Assembly (NCBI GenBank): GCA_013396995.1
Contig: VWZP01003801.1
Coordinates: 283,726 to 347,725, forward strand
DNA from: Dicaeum eximium
Lineage: Eukaryota; Chordata; Aves; Passeriformes; Dicaeidae
Direction: 5' to 3'
DNA length: 64,000 nt
Below are positions 21,623-35,177 of the stretch, one piece after another. The notes below the pieces were generated by a model. That model was not told the DNA's origin, did not search any database, and worked only from the letters and a program-made list of their open reading frames with translations. The position numbers and the translations under genes were made by a program. How positions within the stretch are numbered: the first letter of the stretch is position 1; each line of letters starts with the position of its first letter.

Positions 21623-24600
21623 AGGACTGAAGTACTTGAATTGCATTCTTGCTGCTCCGAGGTTTTCAGTAGCAGAAGAAGCAAAGGCTAATTTCTGCTT
21701 TGGTAGCAAGAATGTACGTGGGCAGGTGGGAAAGTCTGTTTTTGGCACATCTGAGTGGATGTGGAAACTGTGTGTCTAGAAAGGATAAACTGTATCTGCA
21801 GGCTGAGAAGTGGAGATACTTTTATCCCAACTGGTGAAAAGGAGTGTTAGCTAGATGCATAGGACTTGTGTAAGATGGGCCATGGTTGTGGGCAGACACC
21901 CTTTGCTTAACCTGAGATGTTTTTCTCCTTCTCGGGGGAGGGAATACAGAGTTTGAGTGTAAATTTAGGTTGTTGATACAATTTCCCTTCCTGTCCCAGA
22001 TGGTTTTTCTGGAGTAAAAGAAGAAAATTTGACTGTCACCTTTAAAACTCCAATATGATGCCTTATTAAAAAAAATCAAAACCAAACCTTATGAAAGATT
22101 GAAGTAATGGGATTATAAAATGTGAGGTGAGTTATCCAACCCGTGCTTGAATCATGAGGCAGGTGGAAAGGAGGGGAAGGGGAAAGGGACAAGTCAGGCC
22201 TGCTTCAAAAGGTGACAATATAGCAGGGTTTTGTTGCTGCTATTTGCTTCCTTCCCTTGTATACAGCTCTGTGCTTGTTACCTTGGAAACAGCTGTAGGA
22301 GCATATAGGGGCATTTTGCTGCTGTGCAGCTGTGGGCAGAGGTGTCCTGTGGTGCATGGAAAGGAAAATCTTTCATGGTGCAGGTTGATTTGCAGGATGA
22401 GGGCAACAAAGTAAAAACCCATTGCAAGATCTCCCTTTCTTGGCTGCCCTGTCTTGCTGCAGGTACAGTTTGGCAGGAGTGGGACCCTGGGGAAAATTTA
22501 GCAGGGAGGTGGATTTTCATGGTTTTGGCAGAGCTATTTAAATTTTTATAATAAGAAGGTAAAAATATCTTGACAGTCTGTTTTGAGGAGGCTTATAACA
22601 GCTGGGCTATGGTTTTTATTCAGTCCCTCAGAACAATGTACAGGGGTGTTTTGCTCAATAGCTCTGAAACTATGTCCATGACTAGAAATGGAGTTCTTCT
22701 TTACTTATTCACATGCATCAGGGTGAAACATCCTACTAAGATGGAAATTTGCTGGGTTTGCATGATTAGGAGAAAATTAGATCTTTCATTGGGTTCCATG
22801 TTGTTTGTGATATGCATGTGATGTGTAGAATAACTAAAATAGAATAACTGCTAAAAATAATGTGAATTGTCTTTTGTTCACTTACCCATAAACATTTTCA
22901 TCTTGTGAATGGTATGGTGTGCATAACTTTACATCAGTTGAACTATTCTGCTGTTTAAAATATAGTGTTTTTTCTTGTGCTTGCCACATCAAAAATGATT
23001 GTCATTTGGAAAGCTTTGTTTGTTTTTATCAAATTGTCTTAGGACCGTCTTTCAGTGCCTGGTCAAGTCTGTTCTGTTTTAATACATTGCTTTACAAGGT
23101 CCTTTTGTCCAAACCTACAATGACATGGTCTATTTTACTGGCACTTAATTATCAGGAAAGAAATTCAGCTGTGTAGCTGTCACTTAAGTAGTGTGCAGCT
23201 GAAATGTTACAGCTGAAGGGCTGTTACATCTGTCCACTGTATGTGGTGCATTAATGGATTTCTGCATGTGATACTTCTGCTCTACGGTGTGTGTCCAAGC
23301 TTTATCAGAGATGAGGACTTGCTCAGACAGAGCAGGAATTTATGGGCTGCTGTTTGTTGGTAATATTCATTATACAGGCCACTGCTTTTAAACAAAATGT
23401 AAAAATAGAGGTTCTGACCCTCCAATGAAGTGTGGTGGGGAATTAGGATTGCATGAAGGCTGTGGTGGTAATGCTTAAGGGATAATGCTCACTTATCAAC
23501 CTGATGGAACAGCCAGAGCAAATCCTGCTAGACTTTGATGGGGTCTATTTTTGCTCATTAATATGTTGATGGGGATTTGGCACCCGTTGAGTGAGTAATA
23601 ACTGCACCCAGCACTGTGCTCGCTGCTCCCCTCCTTGCTGGCTGTCACACTGGCCTGAGTTTGGGCTGCTGCTTTTGATCCCATACTTCAGCAGTCAGAA
23701 AATTTCGCTCTGATTGAGAAGTCCTACACAACTTGGAGATGAAGCTACAAAGTTACAATTCCATGACTTTAGGGTCCCTGGAGTGACTCACAAATGACTT
23801 TTAAAGACAGAGATTGATCATTATTTTGCTTTTTGAAGTGATCTGCCAGATTTTACAACCTGAATGTGCTCCCATGTCTGTAGACTTTGGCTTTAAGAAG
23901 CTGTACGGATGTTGTGGCTTCTGCTCTCTTGTTTATGTTATTACTCTGTGGGGACTCTTGTGAAAGTTTTATTAGCAATATTGAGTGATGATGCTCAGTG
24001 CTGACAAAAGCATCAGCTGCAGTGGTTTGGCATGCTTTTGCTTTAGAGCTGCCAAGGTTGGAAAGTGTTGGGGGAAACCTTTCAGGATGCTGAAGACCTT
24101 GATGGAAACCATGAATTGTGATAGCCAGGAAAATTTCAGAGTAAGAAGAGTTGCCAGATCTTTCTGGAATCAGGCCATGCTTCATGTTCTGCAAACCTGT
24201 TGGTGTTTCTATGGACTCATGCCAAGTGTAGTGGAAAAACACATGGACAATTCCAAAGAAATTGATGCCGTCTTTGAAACTGTTCCAGGCTTGAGTTGTG
24301 ATTGCAGCTCCTGACCCAGAGATCTTCTGATGCTCTGGGTTGCACTGAGAGCAAGATTGCTCAGGTTAAACCAAGGTGTGTGGCCAGTCTGAGGTGAATG
24401 ATTTGCTGAGCCTTTTTTTTTTTCATTTCTGTTTGTCTGTTCTAAGTAGACACAAGTGGCAGAGCTCCTTAGTGGGGGGCAAAAGAAGGCTGTCCACCAG
24501 GGCATGAGCTCTATGCCAGGTTCTCTTTCTATGGTTGAGGCTGTGTAGGCCTTCCTATGACTGTCCCATTTTACTGACTGTTTTGTTAATTATTATACTT

Positions 24601-27600
24601 CATTATAATAGAATAAAACTCTTTATTTTGAAAATGAAGTGAATTTAGAGGTGTAAATATAGTAGAATAATTATAGGAGTAGAGCTCTTTTGACATCACC
24701 TCTTTGTAGACAAGCCCAAGACATTGAATCAGGCATTTCTGGAGCTCTGAATGACATAAATGGAGCCATTTCTTTTAAAAGCCAGACCTAATCTTTGAGA
24801 TTCAGAGCAGTGATCTGTGTGGAAGGCTTAGATTTTCTAGAGAAAATCTCTTTTCTAGAGGAAGGTGAACACTTTTTTCCCCATGATGGTCTCTTTTCCT
24901 AGAAAGGCCACGTCTCATGTTCCAGTGAATGTTGGTGATGATCCCATGTGTGTGGGAACTGCTCCTGCATTCATATCTTGTGCCAAAGGCAGTCATACCA
25001 TCTCAATATCTCTGTTCCTGAAATGAGTATAGCTACTGTGCACTGACACTGGTGTAACTGGGAGTGGAACATGGGCAGAAGTTGACTGAGAGAATAAATC
25101 CCATGCTGATGGTCTCTGTTGGAAATGGGAGCATCTCTTCTGCAGTGCTTGGCCTGGGTGAACCACACAGTGGAATGGAACATTCCCTCTTGGAAGGGTC
25201 TCCATTATCTCCAGTTATTCTTGGTCTTGCTGTGTGCTCTGTCCATTGAGAGAAAAATGTAATGAAACTTTTCATTTAATATCCAAGTAGAATTTTTATT
25301 CTGCTTGTTTTGCCAAAAGAATGAATTACCTCTTTATTTTCTCCAATTTTCCTCTCCGTCCTTGTCTTTGGAAAAATAAAGGAATCCAAGTAAGTTAGTA
25401 AAACTTATTTGTTTTAGCAATTATGGTGATTTCCCTGTTACTGACTCTCCCTCTCATTAATGTTAGATGAACTTGGCATCCAGTAATTACTGGCTTTCAC
25501 TTTTCAGCCAAAACTATTTTCTGGCTTCAGCAAAATTTGCTGATTTCACTGATAGTGTTGAGAGAGCTGCTGTCCACTGGGAAATTAGTTCAAATATTTT
25601 CCTCTGACAGCTTCAGGTATGTGGCATCAAGACCATTCTGCATTAAGGAGAAGGGGGTTATCATGGTATTGGAGCTCAAGGAAATGCAGTACCTGAGGAT
25701 GGGGTTAGATCCATGTCTTATCTGTGTTAAGTGGAGCTGTCAGTGACCCTGCCAGCCAAGCTGCTGTGTCTTGACGAGTAGAAACCTCTTGCTGAGGCCA
25801 CAAAATAAATTCAATGCTACATTCTTCAAGTTGTCTATGAAATAACACAATTGTTTTGCTTAATGATTTCATTTCCACTGTGAACAAAGCACTAAAGAGC
25901 TTTTGTTTTAGCAATTGCATTAACATTGGCTGCTGCTTTGTTGACAGTCAGAGGCTTCTCAATGTTTTTATTTGGATTATAGGTGTTGATGTCTTTTCTT
26001 GTACATGTGATCCTGGTGACATTTCATTCATCTGTACAAAGAAATGAAGGTTCCAGCTCACATTTGAGTATTGCCTCGTACAGCCCAAGAGGGGAGCTGC
26101 TACTTACAAAAAGCCTGAAAGATCTCACTTGGGTCCCATGGGATGGAGCTGAGATTAGCCCCAGGATTTTTCTTGTCTTTAATTTATAAAAAAAATTCAA
26201 ATCTCTTCTGTTCTCAAGGCAAAGTTGAGTTCGGTGTACAGAGTCTGTGCACAGAGGACTCGAGTCTTATCTCTGGCCCCAGTTTGATGAGCTGTAACCA
26301 CAGGAGCAGGGTGTAGACTGTAGGGCTGGGGGTGGAGGGCTTGTCCTCATTTGCATCCCCTTGCAGCAGAGGCCTTGAAGATTTAGCACCAAATGAGATG
26401 CAAAGAAACAAGGAGAAAAATAAGATAATAAGGCAAACTGTCAGGCAGTGTGACAGTTTTGCAGAAATTAGTGATGCTAACTTGCTCTCTTCTTACTTGG
26501 TACCAATGTGCTTTTCTGGTTCAGTTTTTCTGTGTGTGTTCAGGAAATTATGATATTTCCAGGAGTGTGGGCTCCCTCATTAAAACTGTCTTGCCCAGAT
26601 CCATAGCTTCTGATTATTGGAAGTCAGGGGCAATTCCCCAGAGCTGTCAGAGTGGGCTGAATTTAGTGAAGAGCTGAGAGGATATGTTAGTATTCATAGC
26701 AGCTTGTCTCAGGGCTGTCTGTTAATCCTGAACAGAGGGCACTGTTGGGAATGAATTTTTTGTTTGAGATTAAATGTTCTTTTGTCTTCTTTCATCTTGA
26801 AATAGGAGGCAGTCAGTCTCAATACTGTACATGCAGTCATGTCTGTAAAAACACCCTCACAAACTTCCCCTTTGGGGTTAGAGGGCAGGTAGATCTGTGT
26901 GAGGTGGGGCACCGCTGTCTCAGTCTTTTTCCCCTTGGAAGCATCATCTTTTCAGCCTTTCTCCATCTCTGGTTCTCCCCTTCAAGTTGTGGAGGTTCCT
27001 TCTCAGCTGGAAGGTAGCTGCAGGTAAAATGCTTGGGCTCTGTCCCCACAGGGACCTGAGCCTGGTGTGCTGCCTCTGAGGTGTTTCAAACAAAAGCAAA
27101 GTTCAGGCATGCTGCAAATCCCATGGCAGGTATTTAGATGAGATATTGATGCTGTGAGCACGCTCCAACTCACTGGCCATGCTTTGCTGCTCTAGAATCT
27201 TTCATGGACTTTGTGTCCTGTGCATCCTATCCAAACACCTTGTGCAGTAGCACCTGGCTGCATAAAATAGCTGCCATGCTCCCCAACAGATCAGGCTGCA
27301 GCCCGCTGGTAACTGCAGCAATTCCAGTGTGCCTGGCACTTACTAATGAGTTGGTTGGTGGTGGGGATTAAGCCATAGGCCATTTGGTCCTGTGTCTGTG
27401 TTCCTGACTGAGCATAGGGCTTGCAGCAAAATAATTTTATCATTTAGTTTCCAAGAGCAATGGGGTATTTCCTGTCATTTGAGATTAGTGGGACTGAGGG
27501 GCTCTGTGCCACTCTGAAAACCCCTGCATGCCACAGTCTGTGTCTGCACAACACGAATAATGACTACACTTTAAAAGGTTTGGATGCTCAGATCAAAATG

Positions 27601-28297
27601 GATATGGATGTGCAGTTATTAAGTGTAACTTCATGGTTGTCTTCCTCTCCTTAGTATCTTCATATTCATAATTATACTAATTGTGCCAAATATTTGAACA
27701 AAAATCAGGTAGATGATGTCTTTCTGGCACAGGGTTGCAAATCTATTGCAGCATAGAGCTGGACAGAACAAGAAGTTCTGTTTATGTGGATAAAAATTTC
27801 CCTGTACAGTAATGAACTGTGCTGTGAGTTTACCAGCTATCTAATCTAGTTTCCATCCATTACACCAAGTGATAATCCTCTAGCAAATTTGGTGCTGTTA
27901 GCAGCATTTCTGTCAGCCTGGCTCTGGCTGCACATTTAGGCAACCTGCCTTTGAGGAATTTAAAAATTTGCTCTAGTCAGTCATGCTTCTTCTACAGCCT
28001 CTGGAGGCTGCATTTCACATGTAACACAAAGATGAACTGTCTTGCTTCTTTAATTGTGTTTATTCTGCTTTTCCTCCACCCACCACCTGCCAAGGCTGTT
28101 TGGCCATGCCTAGAGATGGCTCCTGGGTTGTTTTCTTGGAATATTCGTTGTAATTGGCTTTTTGGTGTATCCTATCCTACTTTAATATAATTCCTTCACT
28201 GTTACTGTGCTTATACAGGGACTTGTTAGTAAGTGGGTGGGGGATCAGAAAGCAAAACGTGTGCAGACCAGGCTGGGATGCTGATTTCTCTCTCCAG

Positions 28298-28470
28298 GGC
28301 TTGCTGGCTGTAGGGTGTCCTTGCCTGGGGAGGAGCTGCACATCGCCGTGTGCCTGCAGCTCCCGGGCTCGCCCTGTGCTGAGCCCCTGCTGCCCTGGCA
28401 GCTGGACCTCCCCTGCTCTTTGGGGCTGCCCCTTGCCAAGGGTCACCTACTGCCTGTAGGGATCCAGTGA
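28298..28470 (+). other. GC-rich open segment with splice-acceptor-like start
   Basis: A polypyrimidine tract ending TCTCTCTCCAG precedes a GC-rich 173-nt segment. Read in the phase that GRIP2 exon 1 would supply, it stays open for 56 codons (including GEELHIAVCLQLPGSP) and then stops at TGA (28468-28470). It resembles no known GRIP2 exon and could be a chance frame or an unclassified repeat. If spliced to exon 1 it would give a short protein without PDZ domains. Low confidence. Confidence 0.15.
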
Positions 28471-31400
28471 CAGGCAGTACTGCAGCAAATGCCATCCGGT
28501 TTCTGCCTCTGAATTATTAAGAGGGAGAGTGTGGCTTTTGGCCAGGGAGCGCCGTCCTCTGCCACCCATCTGCTTCCCTGGCTGTTCCTTGGAGCAGCTG
28601 CTTGTCTCCAGGGGCTTCGGGCATGGTAGGGGGGAGTAGATTCCTGACTACCCTTCATTGTCTTGCCACTGACATAGTGAGCTTCAAGTCCTTGGGGTGC
28701 TGATTTTTCTGTGCTTCTCTTTCGTGCAAATTCACGCCGTGGTTTTTAATTGCGAGCTGCAATGGTAGTTCTTGGTTTCAGTGCTGTGGTGGAGAGCACA
28801 GAGGTGGGAGTGAGGGACAGGGGCTGGAGGAGTGCAGAGTGAGGGGCTTGTTTCACTGTTATCTCCCTCTGCAGCTGTGAGCTTCTTACAGAAATCCAGC
28901 TCCTGCACAGCTGGCTGTAGGCTGGAGGTGCTGCTCAGCAGTGTGCAGGGAGAGCAGCGCTGAATTGCTCTGCACATCCCTCGTGCTCAGGTGTGATGGA
29001 ATGCTGGCAAAGCCCCCGTGGAGAAGGGGGAGGTCTGTTCAGCACCGTGTAAAGCTAAACCACTGACAAAGCAGCCCTTGCATTAGAGGAGCAGGCCATG
29101 ATGGCAGCCTCTGCAGCTTCAAAACAGCTGAGGAATTCCCTGTGTATATGACCAAGTGCAAGTTTTTTTAACATGACTCTAACTCTAGAGTGAACTGGCT
29201 CTAGAGGCTTTTCATAGCCCCTCAGTGTAGTAAGATAATGTAATATTTTTATTAGCTGTGGCTAATAACCAGTGGGGTAGTCCAGCATTTGACCTGCTGA
29301 ACTTCAACACCACATGAGTGACAGCCAGGAGGACACCCCTAAAGTTGTGACAGCTTTTCAAACTGCTGTCTGGGCACTGTACTCCACTGCAAACTCTTCC
29401 CCATCTACAGCTTTTCTCATTCAGTTTGCTTCTGAAGCCCAGCAGATTTCCTGTGATGAGTCACTGCTCTGAGCCAATGTGACAGTGGTGTGTGACTCCC
29501 ATCTACCTGCCACCTCCTCAGCCTGCCACTAACCAGCTGGGTGGGTTAGCCACTGGCAAGCTATTGAACTCATTTTGACACAATGAGTTAGTCAGGCTCA
29601 CAAGTCAGAGTTGAAATACCCCTTATCAGACAACACACCAACTTTGATTTGTGCTGTGAGAGTATTGCTGATAGTGTTTTGGGGAACACTTTGAGTAAAG
29701 GAGCAGAGGTCCATGAAGAGATTTTTTTAATAGATTTCCCTCTTTTTTATTAACAGAAATTTGAAGTTGAATGAAAAACAACAATTTGGGGATGGATAGG
29801 GGGAATAGGAAAACTAATTTATGCAGCTAAGTAAGCAAGAGGATGGAGGCATTGGGAAGTGCAACTGTCCTCTAGTGTATAATATTCACACTTCACTGCA
29901 AGAGAAGATGGACAAATCTACCCATCCTCCACAAAAAAATCTTTGTGGAAAGGTATCCTCTTTCCAGGAGGTCTTTGTTTCTAACCAAGAGAACAAGTCC
30001 ATCTTCCTGGCTGACTGTGGTGACCCAGCACTGGGGGGGACCTCTGGGATCCACTTTCCCTGCAAGTGAGACGTTAAAGCACCAATCATCCAGGATAATG
30101 CTGTTTCAGGAGCTCATTGATTTTTAGCGGAGGGAAGTGAGTTAAAATGATGAGTCACTGACCTATTTGAAAATGAACAACCTCCTCAGTGCCATTAGGA
30201 GCTGGTAATAGATCATCCTGGAGGAGAGCTGGTAAAAGGGGATTAAAGGGTCTCCTTGTGCCTGCTGTTGCTCTGCATTGTGTGGCTGCTGTTCAGCACA
30301 GGTTTTTTTAGGGGTAAAGAAGCAGCACACCTTATATGTAGAAAGCCAACAACTTCTTGTGAGTGTAATTGAAATTTAAGTCTAATCCTTATTGTTCTGC
30401 TGCAATTGTTACAGACAAGGAAAAAGGGGTGTTAGGCTGTTGCTGAGGAGATGTGGCAGTGGTGGATAGTGCAGTTGGAGCTGGTGTAAAGCACCTCTCC
30501 CATTAGACATCCCCTACCATGGGGATATCTGAATTAAACAGCAGGGAATTTACCTGCAAGATTTCTTCTTGGAAAACTTGTTCCTGCCCTCTTTGATTCC
30601 CCCATGCCCAGGTTGAGGAGCTGCCTGCTTGTTCTGGGCTTTAGGTTGCCACAGGAGGTGTGGAGTTGTGGAGAAGTGAGGTCTGGCCTCCTTTGTAAAA
30701 TACTCTGGGATACACCTTTGGGAGGTGATGAACAGAAAGTAAAATTTTAATTTAAAATTTGAATAATAGTGTAATTTTTTTTTTTCTTCTTGCATTGTGG
30801 ACCAGCATTGAGCCCATTGTTACTTGCTCTCTCACTACTTAAATGTCAGTCCCCACTTGATCACTTCTTTCCTATCTCTGGTACCTGCACAGGGCTTTGT
30901 TTTAATAAAGTGGAAGTCTGGTGCTGAAATATCTTCTCTGTTTTGTGCCAAGTCTTGACTTTGGGAGTTCAGTCAGTGTTGTGTGCAGATGTGATCAATA
31001 AAGCTGCTAGTGATGTACTTTGCTATTAAGTCTTAGTTCATTGATTTAAGGAGTACCAGGAACTAGGGGAATAACATAGTTAATTAAGTTAATTGGATTG
31101 TAAGGTCCACAGGGATTGTGACGTTCTTTGTATTCTCTGAAGCACCTTGGACACCTCTGATCACTATAAAATAATGACTTTTTCTTTTCAGATGCTGGCA
31201 GTTTGAACTATTTAGTTGCGTTAAAACTACAAGCATTTCAAGGCAATGAATTTCTACATGGACCATGGAGTTATGTCTTTGTAGCCTTTGGCTTTAGAGG
31301 TCCAGGTAGAAATGGAGAAGTAGACTTTAAATGGAACTAAGCTAAATAGTCCCAAGGAACCTGGATCTTTGTTTGCCAAGATGTCTTGTGAAATTGTTAC

Positions 31401-32588
31401 CCATGCTCTTAGCAAAAAGCCTGTGGGTCAGCTTCTAGTATGTTTGTGTTTTATATCTTGGCCTTGCAGATAATTCTAATTATAGTCCTCTTGCCATCCA
31501 GTAAGATACATGAAGAAATAATACATCAGGCTCTAGATAGGTCTGTTCTGTAACATCCATTTTTCAGGAAAATAAATAGATCTCCCCCAGTCTTAAATGG
31601 AAATTTATTCTGGGTATATGAAGTGAAGTCTTGCACAGAGGTATTTTTCTGCAGATTTTATTTCATCTAATTTATAGCTTCCCTTCTCCAAGGGAATTGA
31701 AGAATTAAACCTTCCATTATAGGTCTGTAATTTATGTTTTCGAAATTCAATGATTGTTATCTCTCAGTGTTTCTATGAAGCTCTGCTCTGAAGGTGCTCA
31801 GATAAGGTTGTATATTAAGTATTGGCAAATTTGCTAGGAGCAAAACTGGGATTATAAATCACTGGAAACATTCTCAGTCAGCATGAGCTGGTTCTTGTGT
31901 TGATGTCTTTAACTTCCTTTGAAGAATTAGGGAAGGTGAGCTGTAGAGAGACTGGATGGAGCTATTATGTGGCTGGACAACTGTACTTGTCTTACTTGGG
32001 TAGTGATGAATTGTCACTATCCATAAACAGTTTGAGTGAGATTTCCCCTGGCATCTTCTGAGGGTCTGGTAAAAATCAACCCTTATTTTAATAACCTCCT
32101 GAAGAGAAGGAGAATACGCTCATTGAATTTTTAAGATGGCAGTAAGTCAAAAGATGTTACAAAAGCACTGGTGAGGAGAGCATGGGCTTGATCTCTTGAG
32201 ACATCCTCAGGAAAATTCTCTGATTTCCATGACTTTATAGGAAAAGGAAGATATGGAGGATATGTGAAGGCTGCATTTGTTCCTTGTATAAATTAGAACT
32301 TCCTTTACTTGGAAAAAAGGGTCATGAAGAGAGAAAGCCCTTCTGTGCTGCTTGGCAATACAACCATAAAGAGAAGAAAGTTGTTGAAATTGGATTTACC
32401 TAGTAATTTGTTTTGACACTGTACTTATCCTTGAGAGGTTTCAATTTAGACCTGAGCTCTCCGTGCCTTCTTTGCCACCCTTTTTTTGGATGTTCTGTGA
32501 TTATTTTCTATGTTCACAGTTCCACAGGAACGAAGTACTCATCTGAATCTGGAATTTAAACACTTGCCTTTGGGGTGTGTGTTTGAGT

Positions 32589-32700
32589 TTTATTTCTTTT
32601 TTTTTTTTTAGGTTGATGTTTGTTTTTTTGTACGAGAGGGTTTTTGGTGTTCTTTTGGTGGTGATTTTTTTGTTTTGGTTTGTTTCTTTTTTTTTTTCCC
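32589..32700 (+). repeat. T/G-rich low-complexity tract
   Basis: Long T-runs are separated by GG or GGTG islands, ending in a T-run and CCCCC. It is a simple low-complexity tract, possibly a decayed T-tail. Confidence 0.75.
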
Positions 32701-35128
32701 CCAGAAGCTTAACATATTTTAAAATAGGACATATCCCCAAATCAGCTGTGGGAGCAACTTATCATTTTTCATCTTTGCTTGACTATCATTTTTCTTACTG
32801 TTGTTTTTCAAAGTGAAACAAAGTATCATACAAAATTCTACTATTTCCATAATGCTACCTGTGATGATATAAATATAAATGAGCCAGTTCTCCTCTTGCC
32901 CCATCTATTTTGTCTGTCAGGAAAACATTAAATCCTAGCTCTTGCTCGCCCAACTTGTGTGTACTATTCTGCTGCATAATGATATGAAGCTGTCTGTGTA
33001 AAATTAATTTTAATGTGAGAAATTTGCCTTTCAGGTTTTTTTTGTTACTGAATAGAAAACAAAGATTGTGTGGCTTTTCTTTTTTCTTAGGGAAAAAGAA
33101 TCTTTACAAAAGTACCTTCCTTGTAAAAGTGCCAACATGGTTTTTCCAGGGGTAATTGCTGTATGTGGTTGGTACAAAATCAGAAGTACCTAAGAAATAC
33201 CTGCCCTGATAGTAACTGAATTATGTGAGGACAGCTTTTCTGATGCATCCAAGTGTTGCATGGTTTGAAGGAGGAATTGATGTAGTGTTTGTGGTTATTT
33301 GTATGGTTGTGTTTTTTTCCCCTATATGTGTTTTAAAATCTTGCCTGCAGACATCTGTGTTTGCGGAAGCAGCTGTCACTTGTATGAAAGGCTGTCTCCT
33401 TGTCTCTGTGCCTGATGCAGGCATAATCTTGCTGTTACCAGTGCCAGATTTCTTGGCAGCAGTGTGGTTAGATGGAGGCCAAGGAAGGTGCCAGCAGTGC
33501 AGTGTACCTTGCTCTCTTTTGTGTGGTCACCCCTGTGGACAGGAGGAGCAGGAGACGGGGGGGTGCTGGTGTGGCAGCAGATGTTTCTGCAAATGCCTCT
33601 CCTGTTTCTCCCCATTTTGCCTTGAATTCCCATTCTCCAGGATTATTCCAGTTGCTACAAGAAGCTCATATAATAAGCTAGGAGTGTCTGCTTTATCAGC
33701 TCTTCCCAATGTTAGTAAAACCATTTTTCTCTTTAATTTTCAGTGTCTGGTTGTTACAGGCTCTCAAATTAGTTTAGAGAGCTTGTGGTATGTGTGGAGC
33801 TGAAGCAGGGCAGGGGAAGCAATGCTCCTGGAGGGGAGGGTGAGGGCTTGCCCAGGGCTCCACTGTGGGCATGTCTCTAAATCCCCTGGAATACAAATCT
33901 CTATGGTATGGAACAAGGAACTTTTAGTGAAGCCTTCTGGTGTAAGTATTTTAGATCCTGAAGAATCATATTATTCAGGCTGTAGTCTTGCATTTACATG
34001 TAGAGCTGAACAGATCTGTTCCTTCTTCTCAGCCTACTGAGTACTCTGGGAGGCTGCTGCTTTTCCCTCTCTCAATAACTGATAGTGGGGTATACATAAA
34101 ATTGTATATAATGGTCATGTTAAGGCATTTCTGTGAGCAGCAGTAAGTGTTACCTGCCAGCTTTTGCCAGTGGTGCAGTGCTGGTGTGGGCACTGCATTA
34201 CCTGTGTGAGTACTGCCAGGTTTCAGTTCAAATCCTGAAATCCTCTCTCTCTGCCCACAGTGGTGGCTGCCATCACAATCTTTATCCCAAGGGACATAAC
34301 AAGCATAAATGTATCTCAGTTTTAACCACCTACACCCTGGAATGCCTTTGCTACTACAGCTCTCTCTGCATGCAGCTGCTGTTCAGATGGCAGCACAGTC
34401 ATGGGCTGAAATGTCCTGAGTTTCTGTAGCCTGCAGGAGGAGTTGTCACTGAAAAACTCACAATGGGATTTGAGAGTGACAGTGCTTACCTGAAAATATT
34501 TGTGTGAGAGGGATCAATATCAGTGCTGGAGAAGAAGAAACCACAGCAAATGAGATGATCAGAAGTACTGGTGCTGATCTTCTTGGCCAGGACCAGAAGC
34601 TGCACTAGGCAAAATGCCACTGTCAGTGAGTAATGAGGGAAATCCCAAGACATCTGGAGGAGGAATGCTGAAGTACTTCTGGAGGAGAAAGATTGACAGA
34701 TGGACTTAAGGGCAAAGCACTTGTAAGAGCTCCTGAGCAGAGAGAAACTCAGAAGCTGAACCTGGTGGAGGGATGTGAGATCAGTTACTCACCTTTGTTC
34801 TGTGAATCCCTAACTCCCTTTACCTCCATCCTGAGCACCTGCAGCAGGGAGTCCCTGGGAGCTGTCATTTTACATTATCTATATGCGTAGGCTGTTTCAG
34901 GCAAAGCCACAGGAATCCATCAAAAAAAAAAAGAAAAAAGAGAATCGCAAAGCACCTTCGAACTGCTCCAAGTGCTGCCTCTGCTGTGGATAAATTTCCC
35001 AGCAGCACAAATCACTGCATTGCAAAAAGCAAAGCAAATAGGGGAGCACCTGAGTACTGAAATAAACTCTGAAATGCAAAATAAATCCTTGCCAGCAGAT
35101 CAGCAACAGCTCTTTTAGTTCTCAGGTT

Positions 35129-35145
35129 GGTGGTGTTTGGGTTTT

Positions 35146-35176
<31 letters not shown>
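35129..35176 (+). repeat. Poly-T tract (30 T) with G/T lead-in
   Basis: A run of 30 T at 35147-35176 is preceded by GGTGGTGTTTGGGTTTTG. Its length makes it prone to sequencing and slippage error. No retrotransposed body was recognised next to it. Confidence 0.85.

Positions 35177-35177
<1 letters not shown>

Larger units (their letters stand above)
18761..28297 (+). other. GRIP2: GRIP2 intron 1, first part
   Basis: Inferred intron: the donor at 18739 is strong and no exon with a PDZ sequence or the conserved RRQSIPEEF segment could be found downstream. This part holds a CR1 3' end (20541-20609), a palindrome (21600-21622), a short perfect dyad GATTTTCT-AG-AGAAAATC (24831-24848), and otherwise ordinary non-coding sequence. 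Confidence 0.6.

Noticed and set aside
33225..33803. 192-codon plus-strand open frame, longest of the plus-strand frames in the intron
   Set aside because: Cysteine-rich, low-complexity translation with no recognisable domain; its length is plausible by chance in 64 kb and it lies inside the inferred GRIP2 intron.
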